Shown in pieces: positions 1 to 9,906 of a DNA stretch of 64,000 nt. The notes beneath the pieces are model-generated. The model ran no database searches, had not been told where the DNA came from, and was given only the letters and a program-made list of their open reading frames with translations. The DNA is from Fimbriimonas sp. GTDB taxonomy: Bacteria; Armatimonadota; Fimbriimonadia; Fimbriimonadales; Fimbriimonadaceae. Position 1 is the stretch's first letter, and every line of letters starts with the position of its first letter. The DNA lies in contig JARXAE010000025.1 in the NCBI GenBank assembly GCA_029866005.1, positions 1 through 64,000 of the forward strand. Reading direction: 5' to 3'. The translations under genes and the position numbers were made by a program.

Positions 1-238
1 GGGCGGAACTTCCCCGCCCTCGGCCCATACGGTGCCTTTCGGTGCTTCTGAAACCGGTCATCCACCTTCTGTTTCGGGGAACGCCGCAACGCGGCTATTA
101 ACCCTACTCCTCCGGCGCCAAGCTCTTTCGAACGCGATTCAAAGTTTTGCGTCGCCTATCCGTTTCGGCCACTGGCCCACTTAGAGTCAGTAGGACGATT
201 CGGATGATGATTTGTTCGCCAGGGAGTTCAGTTGGTGC

Positions 239-1132
239 TCAGGATTTTGGGTAAGCGACTCGCACGGCTTTTGTGCGCTGGATCAGGACGAGGATTTCTT
301 TGCCGTGTTGGGTGAGGGCGCTGGCTTGAGTGAAGCCTTCGCCGAGGACCTTTGCGGTGGCTTTGTCGCCGTCGATGGTGATTTCAGTGAGTCGGCCAGA
401 GCCTTCGATTTGGAGCATCGTCTTCGCTCCCGAGGTGCGAAGACCATCGGGGCGGGTGAACTTGACGGAGGTTTCGAGGTCGACAATTGGCCCTGCGGTT
501 CCGTCGCGTTGCACTCGGACTCGGGAGAACTTTCCGTTGAAGTAGTTGTTGAAGTACAGGGCTCCGTCAGCAAGGAATGTGAGTCCGTCGATGCCGCGAA
601 GCTGAGGGTCACTGACCCATATATCCAGCGCAGTTGCCTTTGGCTTGAGGCGAAGGATTCGCGAGTCGCTCATATCGCTGACGTAAACAGTTCCGTCCTT
701 TGCGACGGCGATATCGTTGAACAAGCCGCCTCCGGGGGTTGGATAGGTTCCTTTCGGGGCTCCGGTCTTGAGGTCGAACGACCTGAGCGCGGTCTGTCCG
801 CCCGCGGCCGCGTTTCTGCCGGACGCGACGTTGGAGCAGACCCAGAGGGTCTTTCGCTTCTCGTCGGCGAGGACGCCGAGGACGTTTGTGAGCCCCGCTT
901 CGGACGCTTTGATCCAGGGTTCAGCTTGGGTTTGCTTGGGCAGGGCGCGGTAAATCGTCCCCTTGGCGGTGCTTCCGAAATAGACGGTGCCGTCCTTGGT
1001 TGAGGTGATGCTTTCTGGTGAAGCTCCGGGCTCGCTGATTCCTACTTCGGTCGGCGGCTCGGTTTGGGTTGGTTCTTCGAAAGTTAGAAGGTGGGATGAG
1101 ACGACGAGGGAAGCAAGGGTCAGGGTGATCAT
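239..1132 (-). CDS. SMP-30/gluconolactonase/NHL-like beta-propeller secreted protein
   Basis: ORF 297 aa with N-terminal hydrophobic signal and repeated propeller-like motifs (GLFNDIAVAKDGTVYVSDMSDSRILRL, GIDGLTFLADGALYFNNYFNGKFSRV). Confidence 0.7.
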   Translation of the reverse strand: MITLTLASLVVSSHLLTFEEPTQTEPPTEVGISEPGASPESITSTKDGTVYFGSTAKGTIYRALPKQTQAEPWIKASEAGLTNVLGVLADEKRKTLWVCSNVASGRNAAAGGQTALRSFDLKTGAPKGTYPTPGGGLFNDIAVAKDGTVYVSDMSDSRILRLKPKATALDIWVSDPQLRGIDGLTFLADGALYFNNYFNGKFSRVRVQRDGTAGPIVDLETSVKFTRPDGLRTSGAKTMLQIEGSGRLTEITIDGDKATAKVLGEGFTQASALTQHGKEILVLIQRTKAVRVAYPKS

Positions 1133-1267
1133 GGTGTTTCTCGGTGAAAAGTTAAGCGGAGAATACTCGTTTTGGGCGGCGAGAACAGATGCCTACACAG
1201 CGCGTGCAGGCATCAGAGTGACCCAGGACAATCAATCGCCGCTTTTCAGGATCCTTAATAATCAGCT

Positions 1268-1711
1268 TCAGAATTCGTGGATCCAAGCGCGATCAGTTCC
1301 AAAGACAAGCACCCCGAAGAGTCGCTCAACAGTTCCCATTCGACGAACAAGTTTGAGTGGCGTGGGGATTTCCCGGCAAATATGCAACGCCTCGACAAAG
1401 GTGATGCGCCGAACGGTTAAGTCTTCGGTGTCCCATCTGTGCTTTTTGGCAAACCCTTGAAGGTCGTCCTGAGCAAGCTCTTGGCTTGTATAAAGGTCCA
1501 AGAAGCCGCAATTCGGATGCGATTGCAGCTTCGAGATCACGGGGCGATTGAGAGATTCGATCCACACGGTGAAGTGGACCTTGGGTTGCCCCTCCTGTAA
1601 GATCCATTCCATCGGATCTTCCCAGATCGAGTCAATATCGGCGATCAGGGATTGGTGCAAAGGGTCGGCAACGGGCGCCGAAGTTGGTTGAGTGATGTTT
1701 CTCATGTGCAT
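1268..1711 (-). CDS. hypothetical protein
   Basis: ORF 1268..1780; likely start at MHMRNITQP (about 1711). No family recognised. Confidence 0.5.
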   Translation of the reverse strand: MHMRNITQPTSAPVADPLHQSLIADIDSIWEDPMEWILQEGQPKVHFTVWIESLNRPVISKLQSHPNCGFLDLYTSQELAQDDLQGFAKKHRWDTEDLTVRRITFVEALHICREIPTPLKLVRRMGTVERLFGVLVFGTDRAWIHEF

Positions 1712-1937
1712 GGTTCTCCACACACCCGAGGCTGGCTGGTTCGTTGTTTCGGAGCACTGCTCCGCACATCGTTTTGGCACCGTGGGGATTCACCTCGGTT
1801 GCCGGGCCTGAGCCGCTCTGGATGTCAACCAGAGGTTACTTTAACGCGCGGTGAGAATTCAACAACGCGCGCGACTCACGGGAGGCGTTGATGACAAGCT
1901 ACCTGCACAGCGCAGCCGTGCAGGCAGCAAACTCACT

Positions 1938-2879
1938 CTATCTAACCTTCCAGCCTCGGATGATTTCCCGGACGTACTTTCCGGCATCCGTCAGTTGGGA
2001 AGCCGGCCAGTTGCCCTGGGTGTTGGCACCAGGTTTGAGGACGGCGGCGCCTTCGACTTTGTCTGCGACGGACCAGTTGCACATCGTCAAGGAGTTCTTT
2101 TTGGCGAAGGCCAGCCACTCTTTGGTAGAGGCGTCGTCAACTGCGCCATTCCCGTCGTAGTTGACGGTTCCCCATTCGGTGATCACAAGCGGAATGCCGG
2201 CGTTGAGGGCCTTTTGGGCTTTGTCGCGAAGGTACTGCTTGTGACCCGCAGCGTAGAAGTGGAGGGTGTAGGCGACGTTTCGATCCTTGATTGGGTTGGG
2301 GATCACGTCCTCAACGTCCTGGGACCAGTTCGGAGTTCCGACGACGATAAGGTTGTCGGGGTCGTTTTTGCGGATGGCGGCGATCACGGTTTCGGCGTAA
2401 GGCTTGATCGTGTCTTTCCAACTGACCTTGAGGGGTTCGTTGTAGATCTCATAGATCACGTTCTTGTTCTTGCCATACTTCTTGGAGATCGCAGAGAAGA
2501 ACTCGACGGACTGGGCGGTATGGGCTTCGGCTTTGTGGTCGTGCCAGTCGACGATGACGTAGATACCCTCTTTGACGGCGGCATCAATAACGGCTTCGGC
2601 TTTGGCGAGCTCAACCTGGGGTTGCTTGAGATATCCACCTTCGTCGGCGGCGATGGCGGCGCGGACGATGCTGCACTTCCAGTCATCCTTCAGCCACTTG
2701 ACGGTGCCAGCGGTGTAGTACTTGCCGATCCATTGACTCCAGAAAAGGCTCATGCCTTGGAGGGCAACGGGCTTGCCGTCTTTGGCGACGATCCGGTTTC
2801 CTTTGGCTTGGAGAAGACCGTAGGTGTCAACCGGACGGGCGTCTTTGAACATCATTGTTGCGATCAGAGCTGTGAGCAT
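1938..2879 (-). CDS. glycoside hydrolase family 5-like cellulase/endoglucanase, secreted
   Basis: 313 aa; GH5-like motifs GIYVIVDWHDH, VIYEIYNEPL, IPLVITEWGTVNYDGNG. Confidence 0.85.
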   Translation of the reverse strand: MLTALIATMMFKDARPVDTYGLLQAKGNRIVAKDGKPVALQGMSLFWSQWIGKYYTAGTVKWLKDDWKCSIVRAAIAADEGGYLKQPQVELAKAEAVIDAAVKEGIYVIVDWHDHKAEAHTAQSVEFFSAISKKYGKNKNVIYEIYNEPLKVSWKDTIKPYAETVIAAIRKNDPDNLIVVGTPNWSQDVEDVIPNPIKDRNVAYTLHFYAAGHKQYLRDKAQKALNAGIPLVITEWGTVNYDGNGAVDDASTKEWLAFAKKNSLTMCNWSVADKVEGAAVLKPGANTQGNWPASQLTDAGKYVREIIRGWKVR

Positions 2880-2915
2880 GGCGTTACCGTTAAATCATAT
2901 CACCAAATTCCGCTT

Positions 2916-4823
2916 CTAGAGCGGGATGGTGATGACTCCGCAGCCGAGGCGGGGAACGGTTGTGCCTTTTAGCTGAATGATATCAACTTTACGGGCGCGA
3001 CCGGGGGCGTTTTTGTCGGTCTCGGCTTCGCCGGTGACAATGTACGCCTTGGCTTGGTCGAGCTTTGCGCCGGGGTAGTTGAGGTCCAGCTTGACGGCCT
3101 GGCTGGTTGGGTTAACGACGCCGACGGTGAGGGTCTTTCGATCCGCCGAGAGGGCGGCTTCGATGTCGAGTTCGCCAAAGTTACCTTTGATTTGAACCGG
3201 AATAGAGCCGTAGCGCTGGCGGTAGACCTGGAGGACGAGGCCGGTGCTTTCCATTTCGGCGGCGGTGCGGTTCGTTTTGAAGCCACCGATGACGTTGACG
3301 GTTTGGGCGTAGGTCGCGATTTGGATGATGTCGGACTGGCGGAAGAACTCGTGGAGTCCGGCGGCGATGCCGAGGGCGTCCGCGAGGTCGTATTCGCAGC
3401 CAAGTTCACCGTAGGTGTAGTCGCGGTGCCAGTAGTTCCATTCATCCATCGCGATGGGGATGGTTTTGCCGTTCAGGTGCTTCATGCCCTTTTGCATCTT
3501 GCGATGGCCGTCGGCTTTCTTGCGGATATTGGTTGCCATCTGTTTGACGGCTTGGTTGATGGGGAATCGCTGATTCTTATTCCAAGGGAGACGACCGTCG
3601 TAGAAGTGCTCGGAGATCAGGTCCATGTATTCGGAGGATCGCTCGAGCATGCCTTTGGACCAGCTTCGATTCGCGGATTTGCCATCCAGGCCAGTGACAT
3701 CAGGGTCGCCGAGATCACCGCTCCCAATAAGGGTGAGAGAGGGGTCGGCTTTGAGCATCGCCTCGGACACCCAGTTGTGCTTGCGGGTGTAGTGGTCTAG
3801 CTTCATGTAGCCAAGTTGGAAGTCACCCCACATTTCGTTTCCGACGCACCAGATTTTGATGTCGTAGGGTTTGCGGTAGCCGTTCTTCACTCTCCAGGAG
3901 CCGCCGATGGTCTTGGCTGATCCGTTGCAGTATTCGACCCATTGGGCGGCGGTGTAGGCGTCGCCGAAGCCAGTGTTGACGGCGATCAGGGGATCGGTGC
4001 CGATTTCCTTGCAGAACTGGATGAATTCGTCGGTGCCGAAATCGTTGTGCTCGACTCCGCCCCAGGCGGGGTTGCCCCGCGGCGGACGGCGGTCGCGGTC
4101 GCCGATTCCGTCGCGCCAGTCGTAACCGCTCACGAAGTTTCCGCCGGGCCAGCGGTAGATGGTGCCGCCGAGATCTTTGAGCTGCTTGAGCGTGTCTCGG
4201 CGCATACCTTTGACGTTATCGGCGGGCATGATCGAGAGGGTGCCGAGGGCGATGGAGCCGCCATCGACAGCGACGGAAATGGTCATTTCGTCGCTGGTTT
4301 TGTCAGCCTTGAACCTGTAGGGAAACTTCGCGTAGCTTCCAGGCTTGGGGCTGATGGTTGTGGTTTCGGAGCCGAACGAGACGGAAACTTTGGGGGTGCC
4401 AGCGAGGGGCTTAAGCCAGATGTAGCCAATGTATTCTTTTCCGGCGAGGGTGCCGAGGCGGTGCTGGCTGATCTTGGTTCCGTCGGCGAGGACGGGAGTG
4501 TGGCGACCGACAAAGACGTCTTGTTTCGACATTTCGACTTTGCCAGTGTTGATTTCCCAGGGCGATGCGCCGATGCCGGGGAAGTCGGTGTCTTTCATCG
4601 AGACATAGGGCGCGTAGGTGGCTTTGATGGGGTGGAAGAACTTACGATCTTCGAGCATCTCGGCCCAGATTCCACCGTAGATGCAGCGGCCCAGGTGTTC
4701 AATGAACTGACCATAGATATAAGGATTGATCACGTCCCGGGTTTTGGTTGGGTCTATGGAGACGCTAACTGAACTGGCATCTTGCATGGCAAGTGATAAG
4801 AATGCCACGGTGGCTATAACCAT
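2916..4823 (-). CDS. alpha-L-arabinofuranosidase (GH51-like), secreted
   Basis: 635 aa; INPYIYGQFIEHLGRCIYGGIWAEMLEDRKF, RWPGGNFVSGYDWRDGIG, CVGNEMWGDFQ, IAMDEWNYWHRD are GH51 hallmarks. Confidence 0.92.
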   Translation of the reverse strand: MVIATVAFLSLAMQDASSVSVSIDPTKTRDVINPYIYGQFIEHLGRCIYGGIWAEMLEDRKFFHPIKATYAPYVSMKDTDFPGIGASPWEINTGKVEMSKQDVFVGRHTPVLADGTKISQHRLGTLAGKEYIGYIWLKPLAGTPKVSVSFGSETTTISPKPGSYAKFPYRFKADKTSDEMTISVAVDGGSIALGTLSIMPADNVKGMRRDTLKQLKDLGGTIYRWPGGNFVSGYDWRDGIGDRDRRPPRGNPAWGGVEHNDFGTDEFIQFCKEIGTDPLIAVNTGFGDAYTAAQWVEYCNGSAKTIGGSWRVKNGYRKPYDIKIWCVGNEMWGDFQLGYMKLDHYTRKHNWVSEAMLKADPSLTLIGSGDLGDPDVTGLDGKSANRSWSKGMLERSSEYMDLISEHFYDGRLPWNKNQRFPINQAVKQMATNIRKKADGHRKMQKGMKHLNGKTIPIAMDEWNYWHRDYTYGELGCEYDLADALGIAAGLHEFFRQSDIIQIATYAQTVNVIGGFKTNRTAAEMESTGLVLQVYRQRYGSIPVQIKGNFGELDIEAALSADRKTLTVGVVNPTSQAVKLDLNYPGAKLDQAKAYIVTGEAETDKNAPGRARKVDIIQLKGTTVPRLGCGVITIPL

Positions 4824-4869
4824 GCGTGCATTTTACACACAGATTTAGCGGAAAATCGGAAAAGAAAGT

Positions 4870-4954
4870 GGTGGTGAGTGATGGATTCGAACCAACGTAA
4901 GCTCTCGCTGACAGATTTACAGTCTGTTCCCATTGTCCACTCGGGCAACTCACC
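4870..4954 (-). tRNA. tRNA-Tyr(GTA)
   Basis: Reverse complement GGTGAGTTGCCCGAGTGGACAATGGGAACAGACTGTAAATCTGTCAGCGAGAGCTTACGTTGGTTCGAATCCATCACTCACCACCA: paired acceptor stem, GTA anticodon, long variable arm, encoded CCA. Confidence 0.95.
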
Positions 4955-5059
4955 ACGCGGACAAGAGAAGATTATACCACAACCTTGATCGAGGTTCTTA
5001 GAGACAAAAACCGTTACAACTGTCCGTTTGTCGTTAGATTCTTAGTTCAAAATAGTCGG

Positions 5060-5740
5060 GTGCGCCGTGCTTTTACGTTGATTGAGCTGCTTGTCGTGAT
5101 CGCGATTATTGCGATTCTCGCCGCGATCCTGTTTCCGGTTTTTGCTCAGGCGAAACAGGCAGCTAAGGCGGCTTCTTGCATGTCGAATTTACGGCAACTG
5201 GACATCTCTTTTGTGATGTACCAGAGCGACAACGACGATCAGTTTCCGCTGGGGGCTTATGGCGATATGACGTCGACGGTGATCTGGCACGACATGATCA
5301 ATCCGTATGTGAAGAACAAGCAGGTTTGGCTTTGCCCTTGTTCGACAGTGAGCAAGTTTGACCAGAGCGGGGCGGAGACTTCGCACTTCGGCTACAACGT
5401 CCGGTACCTGACGAACCTTGAGTTGGATTTTTCGAACCTGGACACTCAGCGAGCGGTGACTTCGACTGCGCTCGGTGATCCCGCGGGGACGGTGGCGTTG
5501 TCGACGGGTCGGGCTTCGGTGAAGGGGTCTTGGTGCGGGGATGATGGGAAGTTTTTGCTTCGGCCTTCGGACTACTTGGACATGAGTGGCTCAGCGGGCT
5601 TTGACTGCTGGGGGATTCCCGATCCGAATGCAATGGAGAGTGCGATCATTGCCTGGGCGGATGGGCATGCTTCTAAGAGGAAGATGAGTGGCTTTTATCT
5701 GGGGCAGACACCGACGGATCGGTACTTTGATTTAGAGTAA
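5060..5740 (+). CDS. prepilin-type N-terminal cleavage/methylation protein (DUF1559/H-X9-DG type)
   Basis: [36 protein letters not shown] type IV pilin-like N-terminus, [10 protein letters not shown]-terminal [17 protein letters not shown] start at 5060 inferred within ORF 4985..5740. Confidence 0.88.
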   Translation: MRRAFTLIELLVVIAIIAILAAILFPVFAQAKQAAKAASCMSNLRQLDISFVMYQSDNDDQFPLGAYGDMTSTVIWHDMINPYVKNKQVWLCPCSTVSKFDQSGAETSHFGYNVRYLTNLELDFSNLDTQRAVTSTALGDPAGTVALSTGRASVKGSWCGDDGKFLLRPSDYLDMSGSAGFDCWGIPDPNAMESAIIAWADGHASKRKMSGFYLGQTPTDRYFDLE

Positions 5741-5759
5741 GTCGTGTTAGACTTGGGTT

Positions 5760-6383
5760 GTGGAGCCGGAACCAGCCAAGCATAACTCGAGATTCACGCT
5801 CTTTCATGGCGTGATCGTTGGAGTGCTCCTGATTGGGGCCTATGCCATGATTGCTCCAGTATCTCGTTCAGCCAAGCCTGCTGCAAAAAAAGTTGTTTGC
5901 ATGTCCAACATGAAACAAGTAGCGACTGCCCAGTTGATCTACTCGGTAGATTACGATGGAGCAATCTCGCCTTACTACACGTTTGACGGAGCTGCCGCAC
6001 AGTCCAATTGGGTCACAGCAACACTTCCGTATGTGAAGAACTATGAGATTCTGCTGTGCTCAGAATCCGCGAGATCTAAGGCTGACCCATCGAATTCTAA
6101 ACAGGAAATGGACTATGAGCATTTCCCGTTGATCTTGAAGCACGAAGGCAAGGACAAGCTGATTTGGCTCGACAAAATCGCGAGCCCCGAACGGTCCGGA
6201 TGGATGCATGACCCAGTGCTCAAGTCGGCAAAGGTGAGGGACGGAGAAGAGATTGAGACGAATCACAAGCAGTATCCCAACAGTTTCTCAGTCATGTTCT
6301 TCGATAGCCATGTGAAATACGTCCCGACACAAAAAGGGGTTGGCTCCGATGCAATGAGCACCGACGGAGTTTGGTTGAAGTGA
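5760..6383 (+). CDS. membrane-anchored H-X9-DG-like protein (pseudopilin-like paralog without class III signal)
   Basis: N-terminal TM, VVCMSNMKQVATAQLIYSVDYD, C-terminal FSVMFFDSHVKYVP; similar to the flanking ORFs. Confidence 0.7.
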   Translation: MEPEPAKHNSRFTLFHGVIVGVLLIGAYAMIAPVSRSAKPAAKKVVCMSNMKQVATAQLIYSVDYDGAISPYYTFDGAAAQSNWVTATLPYVKNYEILLCSESARSKADPSNSKQEMDYEHFPLILKHEGKDKLIWLDKIASPERSGWMHDPVLKSAKVRDGEEIETNHKQYPNSFSVMFFDSHVKYVPTQKGVGSDAMSTDGVWLK

Positions 6384-7009
6384 TGGGAGACGCATTTTAT
6401 GGCGAGAAGAAGTCTCTCGGATGTTTTGCGGAATGGGTGATCGGGACCGTTGTCGGATTAGTCGTCATGGCACTCCTCTATCTGATGATCACTCCCGCGA
6501 GGACTGGACATGACCGGTCGCAGTGCATTTCTCAGCTAAAGCAGCTGTCGATAGCTCAGTTGATCTACGCTGCTGACGAAAGCGACACTCTTCCACCTTA
6601 CTACTCGTTTGATGGACCCGACTCCAAACGTGCGTTTGTGGAGGCAATCGACCCTTACGCAAAGAATGCCATGATATACGCTTGCCCAAAGTCTCCTGCA
6701 GGTAAGTCTGCGATTGGGGAATCGAATCCAGTTCTCGGATACGAGCACTTTGTCCTGATCTTGCGGGAGAGAGGGCGGAATGGGTTAATTGAGTTAGTGG
6801 ATATGGAGGAACCGACCCGGAAGGCATGGATGCATGACCCGATCGTCAAGCTTGAGGTCAAAGGTGATGGTGAGCATATAGAGACTTACCACGGTCCTGG
6901 TAAGAGTGGGTTCTTCGTGTCCTTCTTCGATGGACACGTTCGTTGGACACCCACAGTTCCCGGGCTGGGGAGCGATCCGATGAACACGCTTGGGGTTTGG
7001 CAGAAGTAG
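6383..7009 (+). CDS. membrane-anchored H-X9-DG-like protein, tandem paralog of preceding gene
   Basis: ATG overlaps upstream stop (TGATG). N-terminal TM, SQCISQLKQLSIAQLIYAADESD, FFVSFFDGHVRWTPT. Confidence 0.7.
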   Translation: MGDAFYGEKKSLGCFAEWVIGTVVGLVVMALLYLMITPARTGHDRSQCISQLKQLSIAQLIYAADESDTLPPYYSFDGPDSKRAFVEAIDPYAKNAMIYACPKSPAGKSAIGESNPVLGYEHFVLILRERGRNGLIELVDMEEPTRKAWMHDPIVKLEVKGDGEHIETYHGPGKSGFFVSFFDGHVRWTPTVPGLGSDPMNTLGVWQK

Positions 7010-7127
7010 GTATCTGGTTTCGGATTGACGCTGACCGCAGTGGAACTGGACACTTTTCAGTCTGTGCAATTTGCAGAAATTGCGTACAATAGGTTTGAGC
7101 TTGCAGAGCCAAGGATGGGCGCGGGGC

Positions 7128-7907
7128 ATGAGACAGGAAGTTAGGGACGCAGATTTAGAGATTTTTCGGGATGAGGCGCGGAGCATTGGGTTCTCGCTCG
7201 TACAACGCCTGTACCTTCGGAAGGCGCATCGCATTGCGCTCCGGAACCCGCTTGAGGCGTTGACTCCCCTTCCGATCGGTCGAGCGGACCAATTTGAAGA
7301 TGCCTTCCAGGCCGAGATGGTGCGGCGCTTCATTGATCCCTTTTTTGGCGAGCTTTGGTATGCATGCCGGGAGCGATTCTGGGCGTTTGAAGACGGGATT
7401 GCGAAGCTGAAGTCTTCGGAGATTGCGGAGTTTCGGGAGCTACCGAATACGGTTCGGGATGTTGCTTTGGGGCTTTACGAGGCGCTGCGATGGGCTGACT
7501 TGATGCACGCGGATATTGCGGAGAGTGAGTCGAAGCCTTGGCTTTCGCCGGGACTGCCGTCGTTTCATCCGGGTGACCGCCAGGCTTCGGCCCTTTATGC
7601 CGTGGCCGAGAAAAACGTTCTTGAGTACGAGCGGAACTATCAGGAGCTGACGGGCGGGATCGAGCGGACGAAGGCTCAGGCGAGCGTGTTTATAACGACT
7701 TTGGATGCGCTTCGACTGAAGATGCTTTCGTATCGGCACGTTGGCCGAGATCCGTCGTTAGGTTCTCAGGATTTCTTGTCGGCTTTGGCTGAGGCTCGGG
7801 CGCAGTTATCAGCGATTGATAAGGCTTTGGACGAGGTTGATTTGAGCCACTATCCGACAGCCGTTGCGTACGTGGAGTACGGTTCTCAGAAAGCGGTTAT
7901 CGAATGA
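7128..7907 (+). CDS. hypothetical protein
   Basis: ORF 7071..7907; likely start MRQEVRDADLEIF. Predicted alpha-helical, no family recognised. Confidence 0.55.
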   Translation: MRQEVRDADLEIFRDEARSIGFSLVQRLYLRKAHRIALRNPLEALTPLPIGRADQFEDAFQAEMVRRFIDPFFGELWYACRERFWAFEDGIAKLKSSEIAEFRELPNTVRDVALGLYEALRWADLMHADIAESESKPWLSPGLPSFHPGDRQASALYAVAEKNVLEYERNYQELTGGIERTKAQASVFITTLDALRLKMLSYRHVGRDPSLGSQDFLSALAEARAQLSAIDKALDEVDLSHYPTAVAYVEYGSQKAVIE

Positions 7908-7956
7908 TCATTCCGGGTTGATTGTGACCAGCACCTAGGCTAAACTCCCTGCTGAC

Positions 7957-8946
7957 ATGGCAGAAGTTCGGTTTGGGTTGATTGGTGTTGGTGGGTTTGC
8001 TCGGTATCGAGTTGCGAACTTGCTCAAGGTGAAGGGGGCCAGCGTGGTGGCGATGGCGGATACGTCGGCAGACAATATCTCGGCGATGAAGGCGGCGCAT
8101 CCGCAAAGCACGGGCGCAGCCGAGTACGGCGATTACAAGGATTTACTGAAGGATCCAAATGTAGACGCGGTGATGATCATGACTCCGCACACGCTGCACG
8201 CTCAGCAGATCGTGGATGCTCTCGAAGCAGGTAAGCACGCTTGCGTGGAGAAGCCGATGGTTTGTACGGTGACGGACGCTCACCGAGTGATTGCCGCTCA
8301 GAAGGCATCCGGGAAGGTCGGAATGGTCTCGTACCAGCGGCACTTCGATTCGGTTTATCGCAAGATCAAGGGGATGATCGATAGTGGCGAGGCGGGCGAG
8401 ATTCAGTTCATTGCGGGCTTGAGCTGCCAAGAGTGGAAGGTGGCTTGCGCCGGAACTTGGCGCCACGATCCGGCCTTGAGCGGTGGCGGACAGTTGAACG
8501 ATACCGGTTCGCACTTCGTTGACATCATGCTTTGGGTGACCGGTTTGCAGGCCGAGACGGTTTCGGCGGTGGGCGATAATCGCGGGCTTCAAGTCGATAT
8601 TGATTCGGCGCTTGCTATCAAGTTCAAGAACGGCGCGGTCGGCAACATCTCGATCATTGGCGACTCGACCAACTGGCACGAGGACATGACGATCATGGGG
8701 ACCAAGCTTGGCTTCTTCGTTCGGGGCGGCAAGCTGACGGTGCGAAACTTGGCCAAGGATCGGATTGTTTATGAAGAGACTTACGGTGGCTCGACGCCGG
8801 ATCAGCACTTCTTCGACTGTATCACGCAGGGTATTCCTTGCGAGAGCGGCTTTGAGTGCGGGCTTGAGGTGATTCGTCTGACCGAAGCGGCTTGGAAGTC
8901 GATGGAAGCCAGCGGGGCGATGGTTCGCGTTTCGGACTTGGGTTAA
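7957..8946 (+). CDS. Gfo/Idh/MocA family oxidoreductase
   Basis: 329 aa; Rossmann GLIGVGGFARYRV, ACVEKPM motif, GGGQLNDTGSHFVDIMLW. Confidence 0.93.
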   Translation: MAEVRFGLIGVGGFARYRVANLLKVKGASVVAMADTSADNISAMKAAHPQSTGAAEYGDYKDLLKDPNVDAVMIMTPHTLHAQQIVDALEAGKHACVEKPMVCTVTDAHRVIAAQKASGKVGMVSYQRHFDSVYRKIKGMIDSGEAGEIQFIAGLSCQEWKVACAGTWRHDPALSGGGQLNDTGSHFVDIMLWVTGLQAETVSAVGDNRGLQVDIDSALAIKFKNGAVGNISIIGDSTNWHEDMTIMGTKLGFFVRGGKLTVRNLAKDRIVYEETYGGSTPDQHFFDCITQGIPCESGFECGLEVIRLTEAAWKSMEASGAMVRVSDLG

Positions 8947-8950
8947 TGCC

Positions 8951-8990
8951 AAACCGGGTCGCTCGGTTTTCGAGCGACCCGGTTTTCCGT
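8951..8990. terminator. hairpin terminator between convergent genes
   Basis: aaaccgggtcgctcg-gtttt-cgagcgacccggtttt inverted repeat followed by a T-rich run. Confidence 0.8.
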
Positions 8991-8991
8991 T

Positions 8992-9486
8992 TTAGTTCAT
9001 TACTGCGGTGCTGATCAGGCGGTCGAACGCTTTGTTGAGTTCATTCTCGCTCTTCACTTGCGTGATTCGCACGCTGAGGGCGAGGATGTCCTCTTTAGCA
9101 TTCTTGAGAATGACATACTTTGAGGTTGGCTTTCCGTCCTTGCCCATCATCTCGAAGCTCATGGTCTCATAACCCTTCTTGTTCTTGCCGAGCTTGTAGG
9201 GGGTTGGGGTGGCTTTTTCGCGTCGCTGGATAAAGTAAAGGCTGGTGTTGTAGAGGCGGTCCCAGTTGGAGCCTTTTGCGCTACCGGTCATAGTGCCGAT
9301 TTCGCCCTTGCTGGAGTGGAACTCGCGCTGACCGAAACTGGTTTCCTCTCCGACTTCCCATCCTTTGGGGACCTCGACGGTGTACTTCTTGGTCTCGACT
9401 CGTATGTAGCCGTCTTTGAGATCGGTAATGGTTGGCTCGACCATGGCGACCAGGGCGGCGAGGTAAGACAGATTTTGGAGTGTCAT
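8992..9486 (-). CDS. hypothetical secreted protein
   Basis: 164 aa with N-terminal hydrophobic segment (MTLQNLSYLAALVAMVEP). Confidence 0.6.
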   Translation of the reverse strand: MTLQNLSYLAALVAMVEPTITDLKDGYIRVETKKYTVEVPKGWEVGEETSFGQREFHSSKGEIGTMTGSAKGSNWDRLYNTSLYFIQRREKATPTPYKLGKNKKGYETMSFEMMGKDGKPTSKYVILKNAKEDILALSVRITQVKSENELNKAFDRLISTAVMN

Positions 9487-9592
9487 GTGCGTTACTACGC
9501 AGAGCGGAGAAGCGATGTCCTACAGTTTTTGTGTTTTGCTCTGGCTGGGACTCGCTCGAGGCAAGGGCGCATGGTAGTTAAGTTGGAGTTTT

Positions 9593-9903
9593 GAAGTTGG
9601 CCTGTAAGCCGGATTCTGTATTTGTGTGACGATTTATCTACGCGGCCAACCCGGAGGGTCGTCGGGCCGAGTCAGCCCCTCCCTATTTGGCCTTGCTTCT
9701 GGTGGGGTTTGCCCTCTTTGACTATTGCTAACCAAAGACGTGAGCTCTTACCTCACAATTTCACCCTTACCCCGATTGCTCGTGGCGGTTTGTTTCTGTT
9801 GCACTTTCCGTCGGGTCGCCCCGCCCCCCGTTGCCGAGGGCACCATGCCCTATGAAGTCCGGACTTTCCTCCCGCTTGCGCGAGCCGTCACCCGGCCAAC
9901 TTC
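9593..9903 (-). ncRNA. rnpB: RNase P RNA component
   Basis: Minus strand has GAGGAAAGTCCGGACTTCATAGGGCATGGTGCC near the 5' end and ACAGAATCCGGCTTACAGGCC near the 3' end. P1 arms GAAGTTGGCC / GGCCAACTTC define the ends. Confidence 0.95.
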
Positions 9904-9906
9904 GGG

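Noticed and set aside
1-210. Possible partial gene or RNA at the window start (GC-rich)
   Set aside because: No convincing reading frame, family motif or RNA signature could be identified.
1851-2972. 373-aa plus-strand ORF
   Set aside because: Antisense to the GH5 gene; low-complexity valine/glycine/aspartate-rich translation typical of antisense frames in GC-rich genes.
3054-4772. Long plus-strand ORFs (3054..3800, 3942..4772)
   Set aside because: Antisense to the GH51 gene, which has clear family motifs.
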